Positions 45,235 to 56,300 are shown, counted from the first letter of the stretch. The stretch: DNA of 64,000 nucleotides from JAHBNG01 sp039028975 (GCA_039028975.1 JBCCHB010000066.1:20012-84011); one strand, 5' to 3'. Notes: generated by a model not told the origin, from the letters alone. Program-made: numbers and translations.

Positions 45235-45268
45235 GGGTCTGTCCATAAAATTAAATGTACGTGCTTTA

Positions 45269-45401
45269 AGAAGCTGTCTGGAAAGTCATCCTGAGGAGCC
45301 TGCGACGAAGGATCTCACGGTTGTTTCAAGCCAAAATGCAGATTCTTCAGTCGCTCCGCTCTTTCAGAATGACACGCTCTTACCCTTTTCAGACAGCTTC
45401 T
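45269..45401 (+). repeat. MITE-like repeat C, copy 2 (about 133 bp)
   Basis: Left end AGAAGCTGTCTGGAAAG and right end CTTTTCAGACAGCTTCT are perfect or nearly perfect inverted repeats. The inside shares TCATCCTGAGGAGCCTGCGA, CTCGCTCCGCTCTTTCAGAA-like wording and TGACACGCTCTTACCC with 24867-24998. Here it lies inside the putative oxidative operon. Confidence 0.85.
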
Positions 45402-45476
45402 AACGGTCATTCGGAATGGCTTATAGTGTTCACGTATATCTATTACTTTGGAGAGACCCAACCCGATAACAGTCTC

Positions 45477-45558
45477 CTGTCATTTCGAGGCGAAGGCCGA
45501 GAAATCTTTACGCCGTTCAGGCTGGATTTCTCGCTCCATTCTTCCACTCGAATTGACG
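45477..45558. repeat. Palindromic TCATTTCGAG-type repeat D, copy 2
   Basis: From CTGTCATTTCGAGGCGAAGG through GAGAAATC and GATTTCTCGC to ACTCGAATTGACGG. It can fold into a stem-loop of about 80 bases in the 355-base gap between the tyrosinase and LodA-like genes. Confidence 0.6.
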
Positions 45559-45589
45559 GCATCCGATAAATTTTCATAGGAGCAACTCT

Positions 45590-47896
45590 ATGGCTACCTT
45601 CAAAATACATCCCGCCATCGGTGTGGCGCGCCTTGGCAATGACGATGACTTTTACCTCTCACCCGAACAGCCGGGACAACTACCAATTCTGTGTGATGAG
45701 GAGGGCCGCGCCATCCCGCCCCCTGTATTTGGCCCAGGACCAGAATCGGACACCAAGCAGCCCCCACCGCTGTTCAACTTCAAAGATCCCAATGATCTAA
45801 GCAGCGTCCTCCGTCAGGGTGCCCGCTTCAAAGTCTACGCCTATAACTCTGACAGTGAGCCTGGCCATGAAATCGCCATCGGCGATATTTTCCCCTTTGG
45901 TGTAGAAAACGCTGTAGTAGGACAGGAGATGGTCCTGGGCGTTGTAGCGGATATTGAGTGGACGGTTCATCTGGCCAACAAGAAGTCATCTTGGTATCAG
46001 TTCATGGAAACGCAGGGCATGCATGGGTATGCGCCTGCCCATCCACTACGCAACGCAGACGTGACTGCACCCGATGAACGACGGCAACTGATAATCGATC
46101 CCGGCCCACAGACGGTTTCATGTCAAAGTGAGACGTCACGCCACAAGCATTTCGCCCGTGACGAAAATCCGGGCTATCCTCAAAGCTTTCCCCCGCCAGA
46201 CATCGAGCCCAATCCCATTGACACGCTGGGCGAACTCATTGCCAATCAGCAAACTGACGAAGATGGGAAAAACCATAACCGCCTGATCGTTCTGGGGGGC
46301 AGAGGGAACGCCGGGTCGTCAGAATCCCCCGTGATTATCAAACAGTATGCCAACAATGATGGCTGGTTCGACGACACGTCGGATGGGCCAGTCACGGCAC
46401 GTATTCGCTTTGCCTATCTGCCCGATTCGCCCGACTATGACAACACGCACTTTCAGCTGATTGACGGGAACAAAGACATAATGGTCTCCTCTGAGGGCAC
46501 GATTCCCGACAAGCCGGTTTCGATTCAGGTTGGCGACAAATTTGTTGAAACCCGAGTGCATAACAGCTATGTAGATGTAGATATCCCGGCCTGGGTTGTG
46601 GTGGGGCTGCCCCGCTTTGCGCCCCAAATTCTGGACATGATCACCATGGACGAGGCCATGTACGATCTCTTTGTGCGCCATTCGGCCTACACACCGCAGC
46701 TCTTTGGTGTGGCACCCTACGATGCAGCCAGCAATGCGCCCCAAAGCGACAGCGAGTGGACTCAGTGGCGGGCTAATGCCCAATACAACCCCGACTACTA
46801 TCCCTGGTTCTATCGCGATATTTGGCCCATCTTAGAGCGCCCCTTTGCATTCAACTGGGTCTACACCTTTGATCCCTCTCTGGGCGGTGATCCCCATAAC
46901 ACGGGGACGAATGGATCCAACCTGGATCAGACCAAGATGTCCGCTACGCCCAAGCAGGGTTTCGACGAATTCCGGCAGCAGCGGCAATTCATCTATAACA
47001 TTCTGCGCAAACCGGGTCAGGAGAACATGTACCGCTCTGAGGTGCTGAGCCAGACCAACGCCAACTATCGTCCTCGTGCCATGCCCGAACTTTGTGGCAA
47101 CAACCCCCTCAGCAACACAGCACCCGAAAAGTTTCTACGCCTTAATGAGACACAACTCTTCCTCCTTAAGCAGTGGGCGGAGGGTAAGTTTATCAACGAG
47201 TTTGAGGAATGGGATAAGGGTGATGCCCAACCGCCAAGCCCGCTGCCCACGCCACCTTATACAGGAGAACAACTGGATCGCGGTGTGCTGGGTAACGTTG
47301 CGGGCGGAGCCTTTTGCCCGGGCATGGAGATCACCTGGAGCGCGCTCAACCCCGCCATTTACAGTGACCCATATCGTATCAAGCATGCCCCCTATCAGCC
47401 TGGCCAACTCACCCTGCCTAAAGCGGCCACCGACGCGGACCCAGGCAATCCCAGCAACAGCTTTGCCGATCTGTCTCAAGGGCTGGAGCCAGGAGACCTG
47501 ACCAAATATATGGCCCTGCCCTGGCAGTCGGACTTTACCCAATGTACAGAGCAGCCCATCGACGTGACCTACGAGAATTGGAACAACCTCTATTTGGATA
47601 GCACCGGCGACCCGGCCAAGCAGAACCTAGCCGACAATGTGCCCTGGTGGCCCGCCCATCGCCCAATTGTCGTTATGGGTACCGATGGCTCTCAGTATTA
47701 CTGGGCATCGGGCATACCCGAAAACAATGTAGGTGGTCTGCGTATGGTGACAGCCTGGAAAGATCTCGGTTTTCTATTCGGTTCAGCCGAAGATGGCTAC
47801 TATTTGCAAGAATACAACGAAGCGGCGCTCGGACCACTGGTCAAGCCTGGCCATCGACGGTTGGGCAACACCAAGAGCAGCATTGTGGATGAATAG
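45590..47896 (+). CDS. LodA-like quinoprotein amino-acid/amine oxidase (CTQ type)
   Basis: The 768-residue protein starts MATFKIHPAIGVARLGNDDD, the hallmark opening of LodA/GoxA. Characterised members form a cysteine tryptophylquinone cofactor and deaminate amino acids to aldehydes or keto acids with release of NH3 and H2O2. Both cofactor residues are visible: Cys576 in GAFCPGMEITW and Trp645 in MALPWQSDF, 69 residues apart, close to the spacing known for LodA. Other conserved parts are GRGNAGSSESPVIIKQ, DDTSDGPVTARI and WVVVGLPRFAPQ. GGAGC precedes the ATG. The LodB-like maturation gene lies 76 bases downstream. No signal peptide is seen. Which amino acid is used cannot be told: lysine epsilon-oxidase, glycine oxidase and others look alike. 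Confidence 0.9.
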   Translation: MATFKIHPAIGVARLGNDDDFYLSPEQPGQLPILCDEEGRAIPPPVFGPGPESDTKQPPPLFNFKDPNDLSSVLRQGARFKVYAYNSDSEPGHEIAIGDIFPFGVENAVVGQEMVLGVVADIEWTVHLANKKSSWYQFMETQGMHGYAPAHPLRNADVTAPDERRQLIIDPGPQTVSCQSETSRHKHFARDENPGYPQSFPPPDIEPNPIDTLGELIANQQTDEDGKNHNRLIVLGGRGNAGSSESPVIIKQYANNDGWFDDTSDGPVTARIRFAYLPDSPDYDNTHFQLIDGNKDIMVSSEGTIPDKPVSIQVGDKFVETRVHNSYVDVDIPAWVVVGLPRFAPQILDMITMDEAMYDLFVRHSAYTPQLFGVAPYDAASNAPQSDSEWTQWRANAQYNPDYYPWFYRDIWPILERPFAFNWVYTFDPSLGGDPHNTGTNGSNLDQTKMSATPKQGFDEFRQQRQFIYNILRKPGQENMYRSEVLSQTNANYRPRAMPELCGNNPLSNTAPEKFLRLNETQLFLLKQWAEGKFINEFEEWDKGDAQPPSPLPTPPYTGEQLDRGVLGNVAGGAFCPGMEITWSALNPAIYSDPYRIKHAPYQPGQLTLPKAATDADPGNPSNSFADLSQGLEPGDLTKYMALPWQSDFTQCTEQPIDVTYENWNNLYLDSTGDPAKQNLADNVPWWPAHRPIVVMGTDGSQYYWASGIPENNVGGLRMVTAWKDLGFLFGSAEDGYYLQEYNEAALGPLVKPGHRRLGNTKSSIVDE

Positions 47897-47972
47897 CGGT
47901 AATCAGTAATCGGTAATCGGTAAGTTGGTGACCTATCGACTTACTGACCAATCAACCACAAGGAACCCTAAC

Positions 47973-49094
47973 ATGCCCGGTCAAATACTAATCCTGGGCG
48001 GCGGGCCGGCGGGAACGGCGACGGCGCTGGCCTTGCGCAAACATGCGCCCGACCTTGCCGTGACCGTGGTGGAATCTTCTGCCTATGAACGCATCCGCAT
48101 TGGCGAGACGTTACCGCCCCAGGTGCAGACATTGCTGACCCACCTCGGGGTCTGGCCGGCCTTCCTGGCGCGTCGCTACAGACCAGCGTTTGGCACTACA
48201 GCGGCCTGGGGTAGTGGCGATCTGCACACCAATCAATTTTTTTTCAACGTCCACAATCGGGGTTGGCACCTGGATCGACGCGATTTTGACGCCCTGTTGG
48301 CCACTCAGGCCCGAACCCACGGCGTGGTTATGCGCACCCAAACCAGGATGGTCGACCACGAGCAACAAGCAGATGGCCGCTGGCGGGTCACCCTGCGTCA
48401 TGCCGAAGGTCACTGCGTTGACGAGATGGCAGACTTCGTTGTGGACGCCACGGGACGGCTGGCGGCGTTTGCCCGTTTGCAGGGCGCAAAGAAGGTTGCG
48501 TATGACCAACTGGTGGGTGCCTTCCGCTTCTTTGACGTCGATGCATCTTATACCGACAGCGCCACATTAGTCGAAGCCAATTCCGCAGGCTGGTGGTATT
48601 CCAGCCTGCTGCCCAACGACCAGTTGGTAGTGGCCTGCATGAGTGATGCCGACATTATGGGGCAACATCAGCTCAAACGGGGCAAAGAATGGATGGCTAT
48701 GGCGCAAGAGACACATCACACGCAACAGCGGCTAACTCGGGTTTGTAACAACGGGCGTGACGCCGCGCCGTCTATCTATGCCGCGCACACCCAACAATTG
48801 GACCAATTCGTTGGTGATGGCTGGCTGGCCGCGGGCGATGCCGCGACTACCTTTGATCCACTCTCCTCCCAGGGGATCTTCAAGGCGTTACGCGCAGGTA
48901 TCTTCGCCGCCTATGCGGTCAGCGACCACGTAAATGGTGACAGCCAAGCGCTTGCCAGCTACGAGACCTTTGTCAACCGCGAATTCGCGGCCTATCGCGA
49001 GACCTGGCAAGACTACTACGACCAGGAGCGACGCTGGCCCGCCTCGCCTTTTTGGCAGCGGAGGCATCGTCACGAAATCGCAGCTGCACAATAA
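47973..49094 (+). CDS. LodB-like FAD-dependent protein (quinone cofactor maturation)
   Basis: A 373-residue flavoprotein. The ATG 47973 has an AAGGAA site. The Rossmann motif QILILGGGPAGTATALALRK binds FAD. RIGETLPPQVQTLLTHLG, FVVDATGRLAAFARLQG and AAGDAATTFDPLSSQGIFKA are the conserved blocks of the PHBH/tryptophan-halogenase-like fold used by LodB. LodB proteins are needed to build the CTQ cofactor in LodA, probably by hydroxylating the tryptophan (family knowledge). The position directly behind a LodA-like gene supports this role. A general monooxygenase or halogenase-like use in product tailoring is an alternative. It lacks the halogenase WxWxIP motif. Confidence 0.88.
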   Translation: MPGQILILGGGPAGTATALALRKHAPDLAVTVVESSAYERIRIGETLPPQVQTLLTHLGVWPAFLARRYRPAFGTTAAWGSGDLHTNQFFFNVHNRGWHLDRRDFDALLATQARTHGVVMRTQTRMVDHEQQADGRWRVTLRHAEGHCVDEMADFVVDATGRLAAFARLQGAKKVAYDQLVGAFRFFDVDASYTDSATLVEANSAGWWYSSLLPNDQLVVACMSDADIMGQHQLKRGKEWMAMAQETHHTQQRLTRVCNNGRDAAPSIYAAHTQQLDQFVGDGWLAAGDAATTFDPLSSQGIFKALRAGIFAAYAVSDHVNGDSQALASYETFVNREFAAYRETWQDYYDQERRWPASPFWQRRHRHEIAAAQ

Positions 49095-49197
49095 GCTTTC
49101 TCTCATATGGCACGGGCGTGGCTACGGCACTGTGCGCTACTGAATAGTAGTTAAAGAGACATAAATTCGATTTAACCTTATACCGAAAGGAGCATCT

Positions 49198-52100
49198 ATG
49201 AGCTATCTCGCTTACCCAAGACTTACCTTTGCCGGTCGATTTCAGACCGAACCTTCAACCGTCAATAACAACCCCGTTCACTATCGGACCTCTACCTTTA
49301 CCTCTAACTTACAAAAAACTGGCCCCGCCCCCTACGACGGTGAGTGGAACCCGGATGGCAGTGCCAGTTGGCGCATGCATGAGTGTGTGATCACCAGCGT
49401 GGCCTATAGCGCCACTGAGATCTATACCACCACTGCCGAAGATCCCATGGTAGGCATGGCCCTGACCGGGGCGGATGATCGAGTCAGCGCCAAACTGGTC
49501 GACCCCGATCCACAGCGCATGGCCTCTGAAATCTGGGGGTTGAAAATCAATCTGGGCAGTCCAACCTATCCCCAGTTTCTTCAGAGTGATTTTGCTGTGG
49601 CCCCTTTTGCGGACTTCTGGGTACGCTATCCTGAAGGCTTCCGAGAGTCCTACAACAGCGCCTACTACCAGTCAGTTCTGGACGCATTACAGTGGTCAGA
49701 TGAGGGTCAGCAACTAAAGTTTTTCAAACAGCTACAAGCGCTCAACAAGAAACTCAAACAGGACTTCAGCCAGTTGTCCATCCGCTTCACCGTAGATGGG
49801 TACGACGACACACCAACCTCACCCAACTTCACCTATGGACGGGTTGTCGGTGCCATCGGCCCATATATGGATGGTGAGCCGCAGAAATTTGTGGCCGGTC
49901 GGTTGCTGCGACCAGTACCGATTCCGCCACCTATGGATGGCCCTCCTCCAAAAGAAGGTCCCCTTCCCTCACCGATGAATTTTGCCCCCTGCCAGATCAT
50001 CGAAGACACCAAACAAAAAACCAAGGAGCTAGTGGTGGACTTGAGCAATAGCTTGCCAACGTCAACCGCGGCTGGGCCTATGTATAATTTAGGTGATCTA
50101 CAGATAGCTGTTTGGGCTGATACGAAGTACATATTGCTGGGTTCCTTGGATTATCAACGTGCGGATTGGTATCAAACGACTGGGGGCATTCAGTCGTTCT
50201 CTCTGATTAAGGATAAGGAAGATCTATCAGAATTGGCTTCGTCCTCGTTCTTGGCTATTGTGAAAGTGGAAGACGGTAAAGTTGTAGATACTTACTTACA
50301 GGAAAATGCGGATGGCGCTTATGCTCGCACCGATGACTTTGTCTTGCGCATGGATGCCCACACCAGGCAATATGCCACGCTCTACGCCACCAAATTCGGG
50401 AAACCTGTGCCCAATCAGACCTTCTCTCTAGGCTTTGGCGATCTGATGATGGCCAAAGAAAAACCACCAACCAGAAATGATCACCCCCCAACAAACATAC
50501 CGCACGATGCGCTCACGTTCCCCGCATCCGTGCAAACGGGTAAGGATGGAACGGCAACCATCGAATTCACAGGAGGAGACCCGAAAAATCCACGGGTTTA
50601 TATCGATGGTCAGATCTATGGCATTTACTATACGTGGGATGGGATCGACAAGACAGACTACAAACGTAACCCAAGCAACTACGTAACCGTACTCCTGTGG
50701 GATGCCTATGACTATGACGAACCGGCGACCTGGATTGATAATGTCCAACCCATCTTTCAGCAATATGCCAACCTCTATCCGGTAATGCGCCCTATCGTGG
50801 ATCTGAGCGACTATCAGAGCGTTATGAGCCGCCTGGATCCGCTGAAGATGGTCTTCAACCTACCCCAATCCCACCCCAACTATATGCCCGTGACCCGCGA
50901 TCTCTCTGGGGCCAAGCTGGGCATGATTCAGTCATGGCTCGAACAGCCGCTCTACATGGCGATTCGCAATGTGGAAGATCTGCGCCAAGCGCTACAGGTG
51001 GCCATTGAGCTAGAACATGCCACCATACCCACCTATCTGGCTGGCTATCTGTCGATTATACCCGGCAAAAACCAAGAGGCTGCCGACATCATCCGCAGCG
51101 TGGTTATCGAAGAGATGTTGCACATGGCCTTGGCCTGCAATCTGCTCAATGCCGTGGGGGGCAGCCCTAGCATCGCCAGCACCGATTTTGTGCCCAACTA
51201 TCCGGGTCCTATGCCCGCCGGTCTCCATCCTGGACTTACCGTGAGCTTGAAAAAGTGTTCACTCGACCAGATTCAGGATGTCTTTATGACCATTGAGCAG
51301 CCGGGTGAGAGCGGCGATCCGGTGGTTCACAACCCCATGACCATTGGCTGGTTCTACAACCTGATCAAAGAGGCAATGGAACGCTTGAGCCAACAGGGGA
51401 ATATCTTCACCGGCGATCCCAGCCGCCAGATCACCGACTGGCCAGGCGTCGCGCCAGGCAACCTGCTGGCCGTTACCGATTTGGCCTCAGCGCAAGCCGC
51501 CATCAACGAGATTGTGGAGCAGGGCGAAGGGGCATCGCCTGTTAACCCTGAAGATGGCTATGATGAACTGGCCCACTACTACAAGTTCTCGGAGATTGTG
51601 CATGGCCGCCGCATCGAACTGACGGCCGATGGCTTCAGCTATACCGGGGCCGAGATTCCCTTCGATCCCGACGGCGTCTATCCCATGGTGGATAATCCCA
51701 ACGTTGATGATTTGCCTGAAGGCTCCCTGGCCAAGCGGCGCTCACTGCAATTTAACCAGACCTATGCCAACTTTCTCAAGGCCATGCATAAGATGGCCAA
51801 CGGTCAGCCTGAGAGCATGAAAGAGGTGGTGGGCATGATGTTCAACCTGAGTGTTCAGGGGCACAAGCTGATGCAGACTCCTATTTCATCGGTCGGCATC
51901 GAGACTGCCGGCCCCAGCTTCCAGCTGCCCAAGCCTCGCCTCTTCTACATTCAGACCGAGCTAAATGGCGACATGTTGACGATTTACGACGGGCTTGTCG
52001 CCCCAGACACATATATTGTCAATTCGCCCCAGGGCGCGCCCATGACCGACTATCAACTCTGGGAGCTCGTGCCAACCGATGATCCCTGCTACGTTTACAT

Positions 52101-52404
52101 CCAGAGCAAGATGAACGGATACGTTGTTGGGATTCGCGGAAAGGTAGAGACCGATGGCACCGATGAACGAAAACAAGAGGGGGCCTTGATCGTCTCCCAG
52201 CCGCGGCTCACACCGGCCTCGGATGCTCAGCTCTGGGAGCTGACACCGGACGAAGATGATCCCAATTTCGTTTTCATTCATAGCAAGCTCAACGGCAACG
52301 TGCTAGATATTAAAGAGGCGAATAAAAAAGCAGGTGTCCCTGTTCAGTCCTGGATTCTGAATAAGACACCGGCTCAACGGTGGGCGCTAATCGCCGCGGC
52401 GTAG
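49198..52404 (+). CDS. VioB/RebD-like ferritin-type protein with beta-trefoil tail (paralogue 1)
   Basis: A 1068-residue protein. The N-terminus (MSYLAYPRLTFAGRFQTEPS) resembles the VioB opening. The ferritin-like domain (about 595-840) has three ExxH pairs that could bind a metal pair: ELEHATIP (about 603-610), EEMLHMAL (about 637-643) and DELAHYYKF. VioB and RebD couple two imino/keto aryl-pyruvates derived from tryptophan; this one probably performs a comparable coupling or oxidation (inference). The C-terminal 150 residues form a ricin-type beta-trefoil with three repeats ending QLWEL, QLWEL and QRWAL, which VioB lacks. GGAG precedes the ATG. The neighbours supply oxidised amino acids and copper oxidases. 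The paralogue lies at 53301. Confidence 0.88.
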   Translation: MSYLAYPRLTFAGRFQTEPSTVNNNPVHYRTSTFTSNLQKTGPAPYDGEWNPDGSASWRMHECVITSVAYSATEIYTTTAEDPMVGMALTGADDRVSAKLVDPDPQRMASEIWGLKINLGSPTYPQFLQSDFAVAPFADFWVRYPEGFRESYNSAYYQSVLDALQWSDEGQQLKFFKQLQALNKKLKQDFSQLSIRFTVDGYDDTPTSPNFTYGRVVGAIGPYMDGEPQKFVAGRLLRPVPIPPPMDGPPPKEGPLPSPMNFAPCQIIEDTKQKTKELVVDLSNSLPTSTAAGPMYNLGDLQIAVWADTKYILLGSLDYQRADWYQTTGGIQSFSLIKDKEDLSELASSSFLAIVKVEDGKVVDTYLQENADGAYARTDDFVLRMDAHTRQYATLYATKFGKPVPNQTFSLGFGDLMMAKEKPPTRNDHPPTNIPHDALTFPASVQTGKDGTATIEFTGGDPKNPRVYIDGQIYGIYYTWDGIDKTDYKRNPSNYVTVLLWDAYDYDEPATWIDNVQPIFQQYANLYPVMRPIVDLSDYQSVMSRLDPLKMVFNLPQSHPNYMPVTRDLSGAKLGMIQSWLEQPLYMAIRNVEDLRQALQVAIELEHATIPTYLAGYLSIIPGKNQEAADIIRSVVIEEMLHMALACNLLNAVGGSPSIASTDFVPNYPGPMPAGLHPGLTVSLKKCSLDQIQDVFMTIEQPGESGDPVVHNPMTIGWFYNLIKEAMERLSQQGNIFTGDPSRQITDWPGVAPGNLLAVTDLASAQAAINEIVEQGEGASPVNPEDGYDELAHYYKFSEIVHGRRIELTADGFSYTGAEIPFDPDGVYPMVDNPNVDDLPEGSLAKRRSLQFNQTYANFLKAMHKMANGQPESMKEVVGMMFNLSVQGHKLMQTPISSVGIETAGPSFQLPKPRLFYIQTELNGDMLTIYDGLVAPDTYIVNSPQGAPMTDYQLWELVPTDDPCYVYIQSKMNGYVVGIRGKVETDGTDERKQEGALIVSQPRLTPASDAQLWELTPDEDDPNFVFIHSKLNGNVLDIKEANKKAGVPVQSWILNKTPAQRWALIAAA

Positions 52405-52512
52405 TTCGTGCTTAACCACTATACCGCAAGCGCTCATAGATGAGAATCACCTACTCGAGTGGAGTAGCCCTGATTTTTCTCATCTATGGCCTTGCTTAGT
52501 ATACCGTCGTGT

Positions 52513-52585
52513 GTGTCATCTCGAATGAAATGTGGGATCTATAGCCGCACCCGCGCAAGATCTCTTGCTTCGCTCGAGATGACAT
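52513..52585. repeat. Palindromic TCATCTCGA-type repeat D, copy 3
   Basis: GTGTCATCTCGA pairs with TCGAGATGACAT across about 73 bases, with AGATCT-like wording inside. It lies in the 231-base gap between the first VioB-like gene and the VTT gene. Confidence 0.6.
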
Positions 52586-52635
52586 ATTTGCTAACGCCCT
52601 TTTACAGACGATAGACAACGAGATCGAGCTATAAA

Positions 52636-53304
52636 ATGTATCGCTACTGGACTGCAGTCACCTTTATTTTTCTTACCTTTCTCGCCATCTTTCTGGTGGC
52701 AGAGCAGGGGCCGGCACTCTTTTTGTCGGTACCGCAGCAGCTAGCCGCCATGCCCTCGGGCAGCGCGGGCGTCGTTGGTACCAGCCTTCTGGTGGCCGAC
52801 GTGGTGTTGCCGGTGCCTTCCAGTTTGGTGATGGTAGCCCACGGTGCCATCTTTGGGGTGGGGGTGGGCACGGTCTTATCGGTCTTGGGCAGCCTGGGTG
52901 CCGCGCTGGTGGGATTTGCCCTCGGGCGCAGCGGAAGCCCGTTGCTGAATCGCTTTGTGCCGCCGCATGAGCAGGACCGCGCCAATCAACTCCTGGCCAA
53001 ATGGGGGTTGCTGGCAATTGTGCTGACCCGTTCGGTGCCGCTCATGGCCGAAACCACCGCCGTCATGGCCGGCGCATCGCCCATGATTGGCTGGCGCGGG
53101 ATGACATTGGCCAGCGTCGCGGGTTCGTTGCCCATTGCCCTCATCTATGCCGTGACGGGAGCCACAGCCATGCTCTTGGATAGCACAATGCTGACGGTTG
53201 GGCTGGTGCTGCTGGTTGCCGGGCTATTCTGGCTGTTGGAGCGCTATGGTTTGCCCATTCTACAAACCCAGAAGTCAATGTCCTTTCCAAAGGAGATTCT
53301 ATGA
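52636..53304 (+). CDS. VTT/SNARE-associated (TVP38/DedA-like) membrane protein
   Basis: A 222-residue polytopic protein. Hydrophobic segments are at about 5-25, 44-64, 68-95, 130-150, 157-180 and 185-208. The family signature is visible around LPVPSSLVMVAHGAIFGVGV, then TVLSVLGSLGAALVGFALGR and the amphipathic ILTRSVPLMAETTAVMAG-like loop. VTT proteins have been linked to lipid scrambling or flipping and to small-molecule transport. The stop overlaps the start of the second VioB-like gene by four bases (ATGA), so the two are coupled in translation. This coupling suggests that the product is made or exported at the membrane. No unusual start. Confidence 0.85.
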   Translation: MYRYWTAVTFIFLTFLAIFLVAEQGPALFLSVPQQLAAMPSGSAGVVGTSLLVADVVLPVPSSLVMVAHGAIFGVGVGTVLSVLGSLGAALVGFALGRSGSPLLNRFVPPHEQDRANQLLAKWGLLAIVLTRSVPLMAETTAVMAGASPMIGWRGMTLASVAGSLPIALIYAVTGATAMLLDSTMLTVGLVLLVAGLFWLLERYGLPILQTQKSMSFPKEIL

Positions 53305-56300
53305 GCTACCTCAACTACCCAAGATTACACTTTGCTGGGGAGTTTTTGACCGACCCCTCCACCGTCAACAACGATCCCTACCACTACCAAGATTCAACTT
53401 TTTCACCTGACTTTCAAACACCGAACCAGGGTGCGAAAAAGGGATGGTGGAATCCCGACGGCAGCGCGAGCTGGCGCATGGAAAATTGTGTCGTGACCAG
53501 CGTGGCCTACAGCGCCACAGAAATCTATACCGACCCCGAGCAAGATCCCGTGGTCGGCATGGCCCTGACGGGGGCTGACCGTCGCGTCAGCGCCAAGCTG
53601 GTCGACCTGGATACTGAGCAGCAGATGGTCTCTGAGATTTGGGGCATGAAGATCAACCTGGGCAGTGCAAAGAATCCCCCATTTCTGCAGAGTGACTTTG
53701 CCGTTGCCCCCTTTGCCGCCATTTGGAAACGCTATCCTGACGGCAAACCGGATTCCTTGTTTAGCGCCATCTATCAATCGGTGTTGACCTCTTTGGTCTG
53801 GTTGGATGGTGTTGATTCGGGTCAAGATGTACCAAAATTTCTGCAGGAGCTGCGCAAGCTCAACCCAGCGTTCAACCAGCTCTCCATCAAATTTACTGTA
53901 GATGGCTATGACGATACCCTCAATTCCCCCACCTTTGGGCTTGGGCGCATTGTGGGGGCGATTGGGCCCTATTTTGAGGGAGAACCGCAGAAGTTTGTCG
54001 CCGGGCGTCTGATGCGTCCCCTATCTACTTCTGCCGTGCTAAATGACACGCCTTGCCAAACCTATATCGATGATTCGGGCAAGCAGAAACGCAACGAACT
54101 ACTGGTTGATTTTGGTAACGGCCTGCCGACGACGTCACCGGGCGGTCCATTAGAAGATCTAGGCGATCTGCAAGTGGCGATTTTGGATGGGTCCGCCGAT
54201 TTGGCCGCTAAAACAGGGTTAGATAGCAAAGTCAAGACCAAGCTTGGCTCGATCAATTATCAGAGTACGGACTGGTATCAGAACACAGCCGGCATTCAAT
54301 CGTTTAAGCTGACCGCAGCGCAACTAAAAAGTGCCCAATCGAATCCGCTAGGCGTGATCCAGGTAGATAAAGATGACAAGGTGACCGCCATCTACCTGTA
54401 CGAAAATTCAGAAGGCGCCTATGCGCGCGCCGATGACTTTGTCTTCCGGCTCGATGCGCACACCAGCCAGAGCACAACGCTCTATGCCACCAAATTTGGC
54501 GAACCCTGCGCCAATCAGCCATTTACGCTTCAGTTTGACAACACGCTGGTGGACGAGCAGGTCAAACAAGGGACGATTGCCGGGCCGCCGGCGGGAACAC
54601 CCGAAAGCGCGCTTACTTTCCCAGCCACGGTGACGACTGATGCTGATGGCAAGGCAACCATCGAACTCACGGCAGGCGACCCCGGCAATCCGCGTGGCTA
54701 TATCGACGGTCAGGTTTATGGCGTCAGTTATCTATGGGATGGCATGGATAAAAAGAGCTACAATCCCAACGAGACTGACATCCTCAGCGTCCGCGTATTT
54801 GATGCCTACACCTATGCGGAGCCGCCCACCTGGACCGACAATATCCAGCCCATTTTTCAACAGTATGCCAACCTCTATCCGGTGATGCGGGGCATTGTAG
54901 ATCTGAGCGATTATCAGAGTGTACTGAATCGACTCGATTCTTTGCGCATGGTCTTCAACCTGCCCCAATCCCATCCCAACTATATGCCGGTGACTCGCGA
55001 CCTTTCCACCCCCAAACTGCGCATGATCCAAGCGTGGTTGCAAGATCCGCGCCACTGGGCGATTAAAAACATTGACGATTTGCGCAACGCTCTGCAGACC
55101 GCCATCGAACTGGAACATGCCACCATCCCCACCTATCTAGCGGCTTATTGGTCGATCAAACCCGGTAAAAATCAAGAGGTCGCCGCGATCATCCGCAGCG
55201 TCGTCATCGAAGAGATGCTGCACATGGCGCTGGCGTGTAACCTGCTCAATGCCGTTGGCGGCAGCCCCAACATCGACAGTCCCACCTTTGTCCCCACCTA
55301 CCCTGGCCCCTTGCCGGGCGGACTCCACCCTGATCTAACGGTGAGCCTGAAAAAGTGCTCCATTGAGCAGATCCGCGACGTCTTTATGGTCATCGAGCAG
55401 CCCGGCGAAAGTGGTGATCCGGTGGTCCACCACCCGCTGACCATTGGCTGGTTCTATGACCTGATCAAAGAGGCCATCGTGCGCTTAAACAATCAGCAAC
55501 TCATCTTTACGGGTGAACGCCGCCGCCAGATTACCGACTGGCCTGGCAATGTGCCGGGCAACCTGATCGCGGTGACCGATCCGGCCTCGGCCCTGGCCGC
55601 CATCGACGAAATTGTGGAGCAGGGCGAAGGCGCATCGCCCATCAACCCCGAAGATGGTTATGATGAATTGGCCCACTACTACAAATTTTCAGAGATTGTG
55701 CAGGGGTGCAGAATCGAACTCACGGAGGATGGCTTCAGCTACACTGGGGCTGCGATTCCTTTTGATCCAGATGGCGTCTACCCCATGATCGACAACCCCA
55801 ACGTCGATGAGCTACCCCCCGACTCCCTGGTTGAACGTCGGGCACAGGAGTTCAACCAGACCTATGCCACCTTCCTCAAGGCTATGCACGATATGGCCAA
55901 CGGTCAGCCCGAGACCATGAAGGATGTGGTGGGCATGATGTACAACCTCAGCATCCAAGGGCGCAGGCTGATGCAGACGCCAATCTCGCTAACGGAGCAG
56001 AAACCAACGGCTGGCCCTACTTTTCAGCTGCCTGAACCCCGATACTTTACCATTCAGAGCAGACTGAATGACGATGCATTGACGATTAGTGAGGGAAGTA
56101 CCGCTGCGGGCGCTAACATTGTTAATTCGCCCATCAGTAAATGCCCATCTGATGCTCAGCTTTGGGAGCTCGTGCCAACCGACGAATTCCGTGCCTACTA
56201 TCTTCGGAGCAAGTTGAACGGCAATGTAGTGGACATTGGCGGCAGTAAAGCGGACGCCACGAAAGTCAACACAGGCACAGGAACGGGTCCCACTGTTGTC

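Noticed and set aside
44179..45246. Minus-strand gene of 355 codons
   Set aside because: It lies antisense to the tyrosinase copper domain and has no motif.
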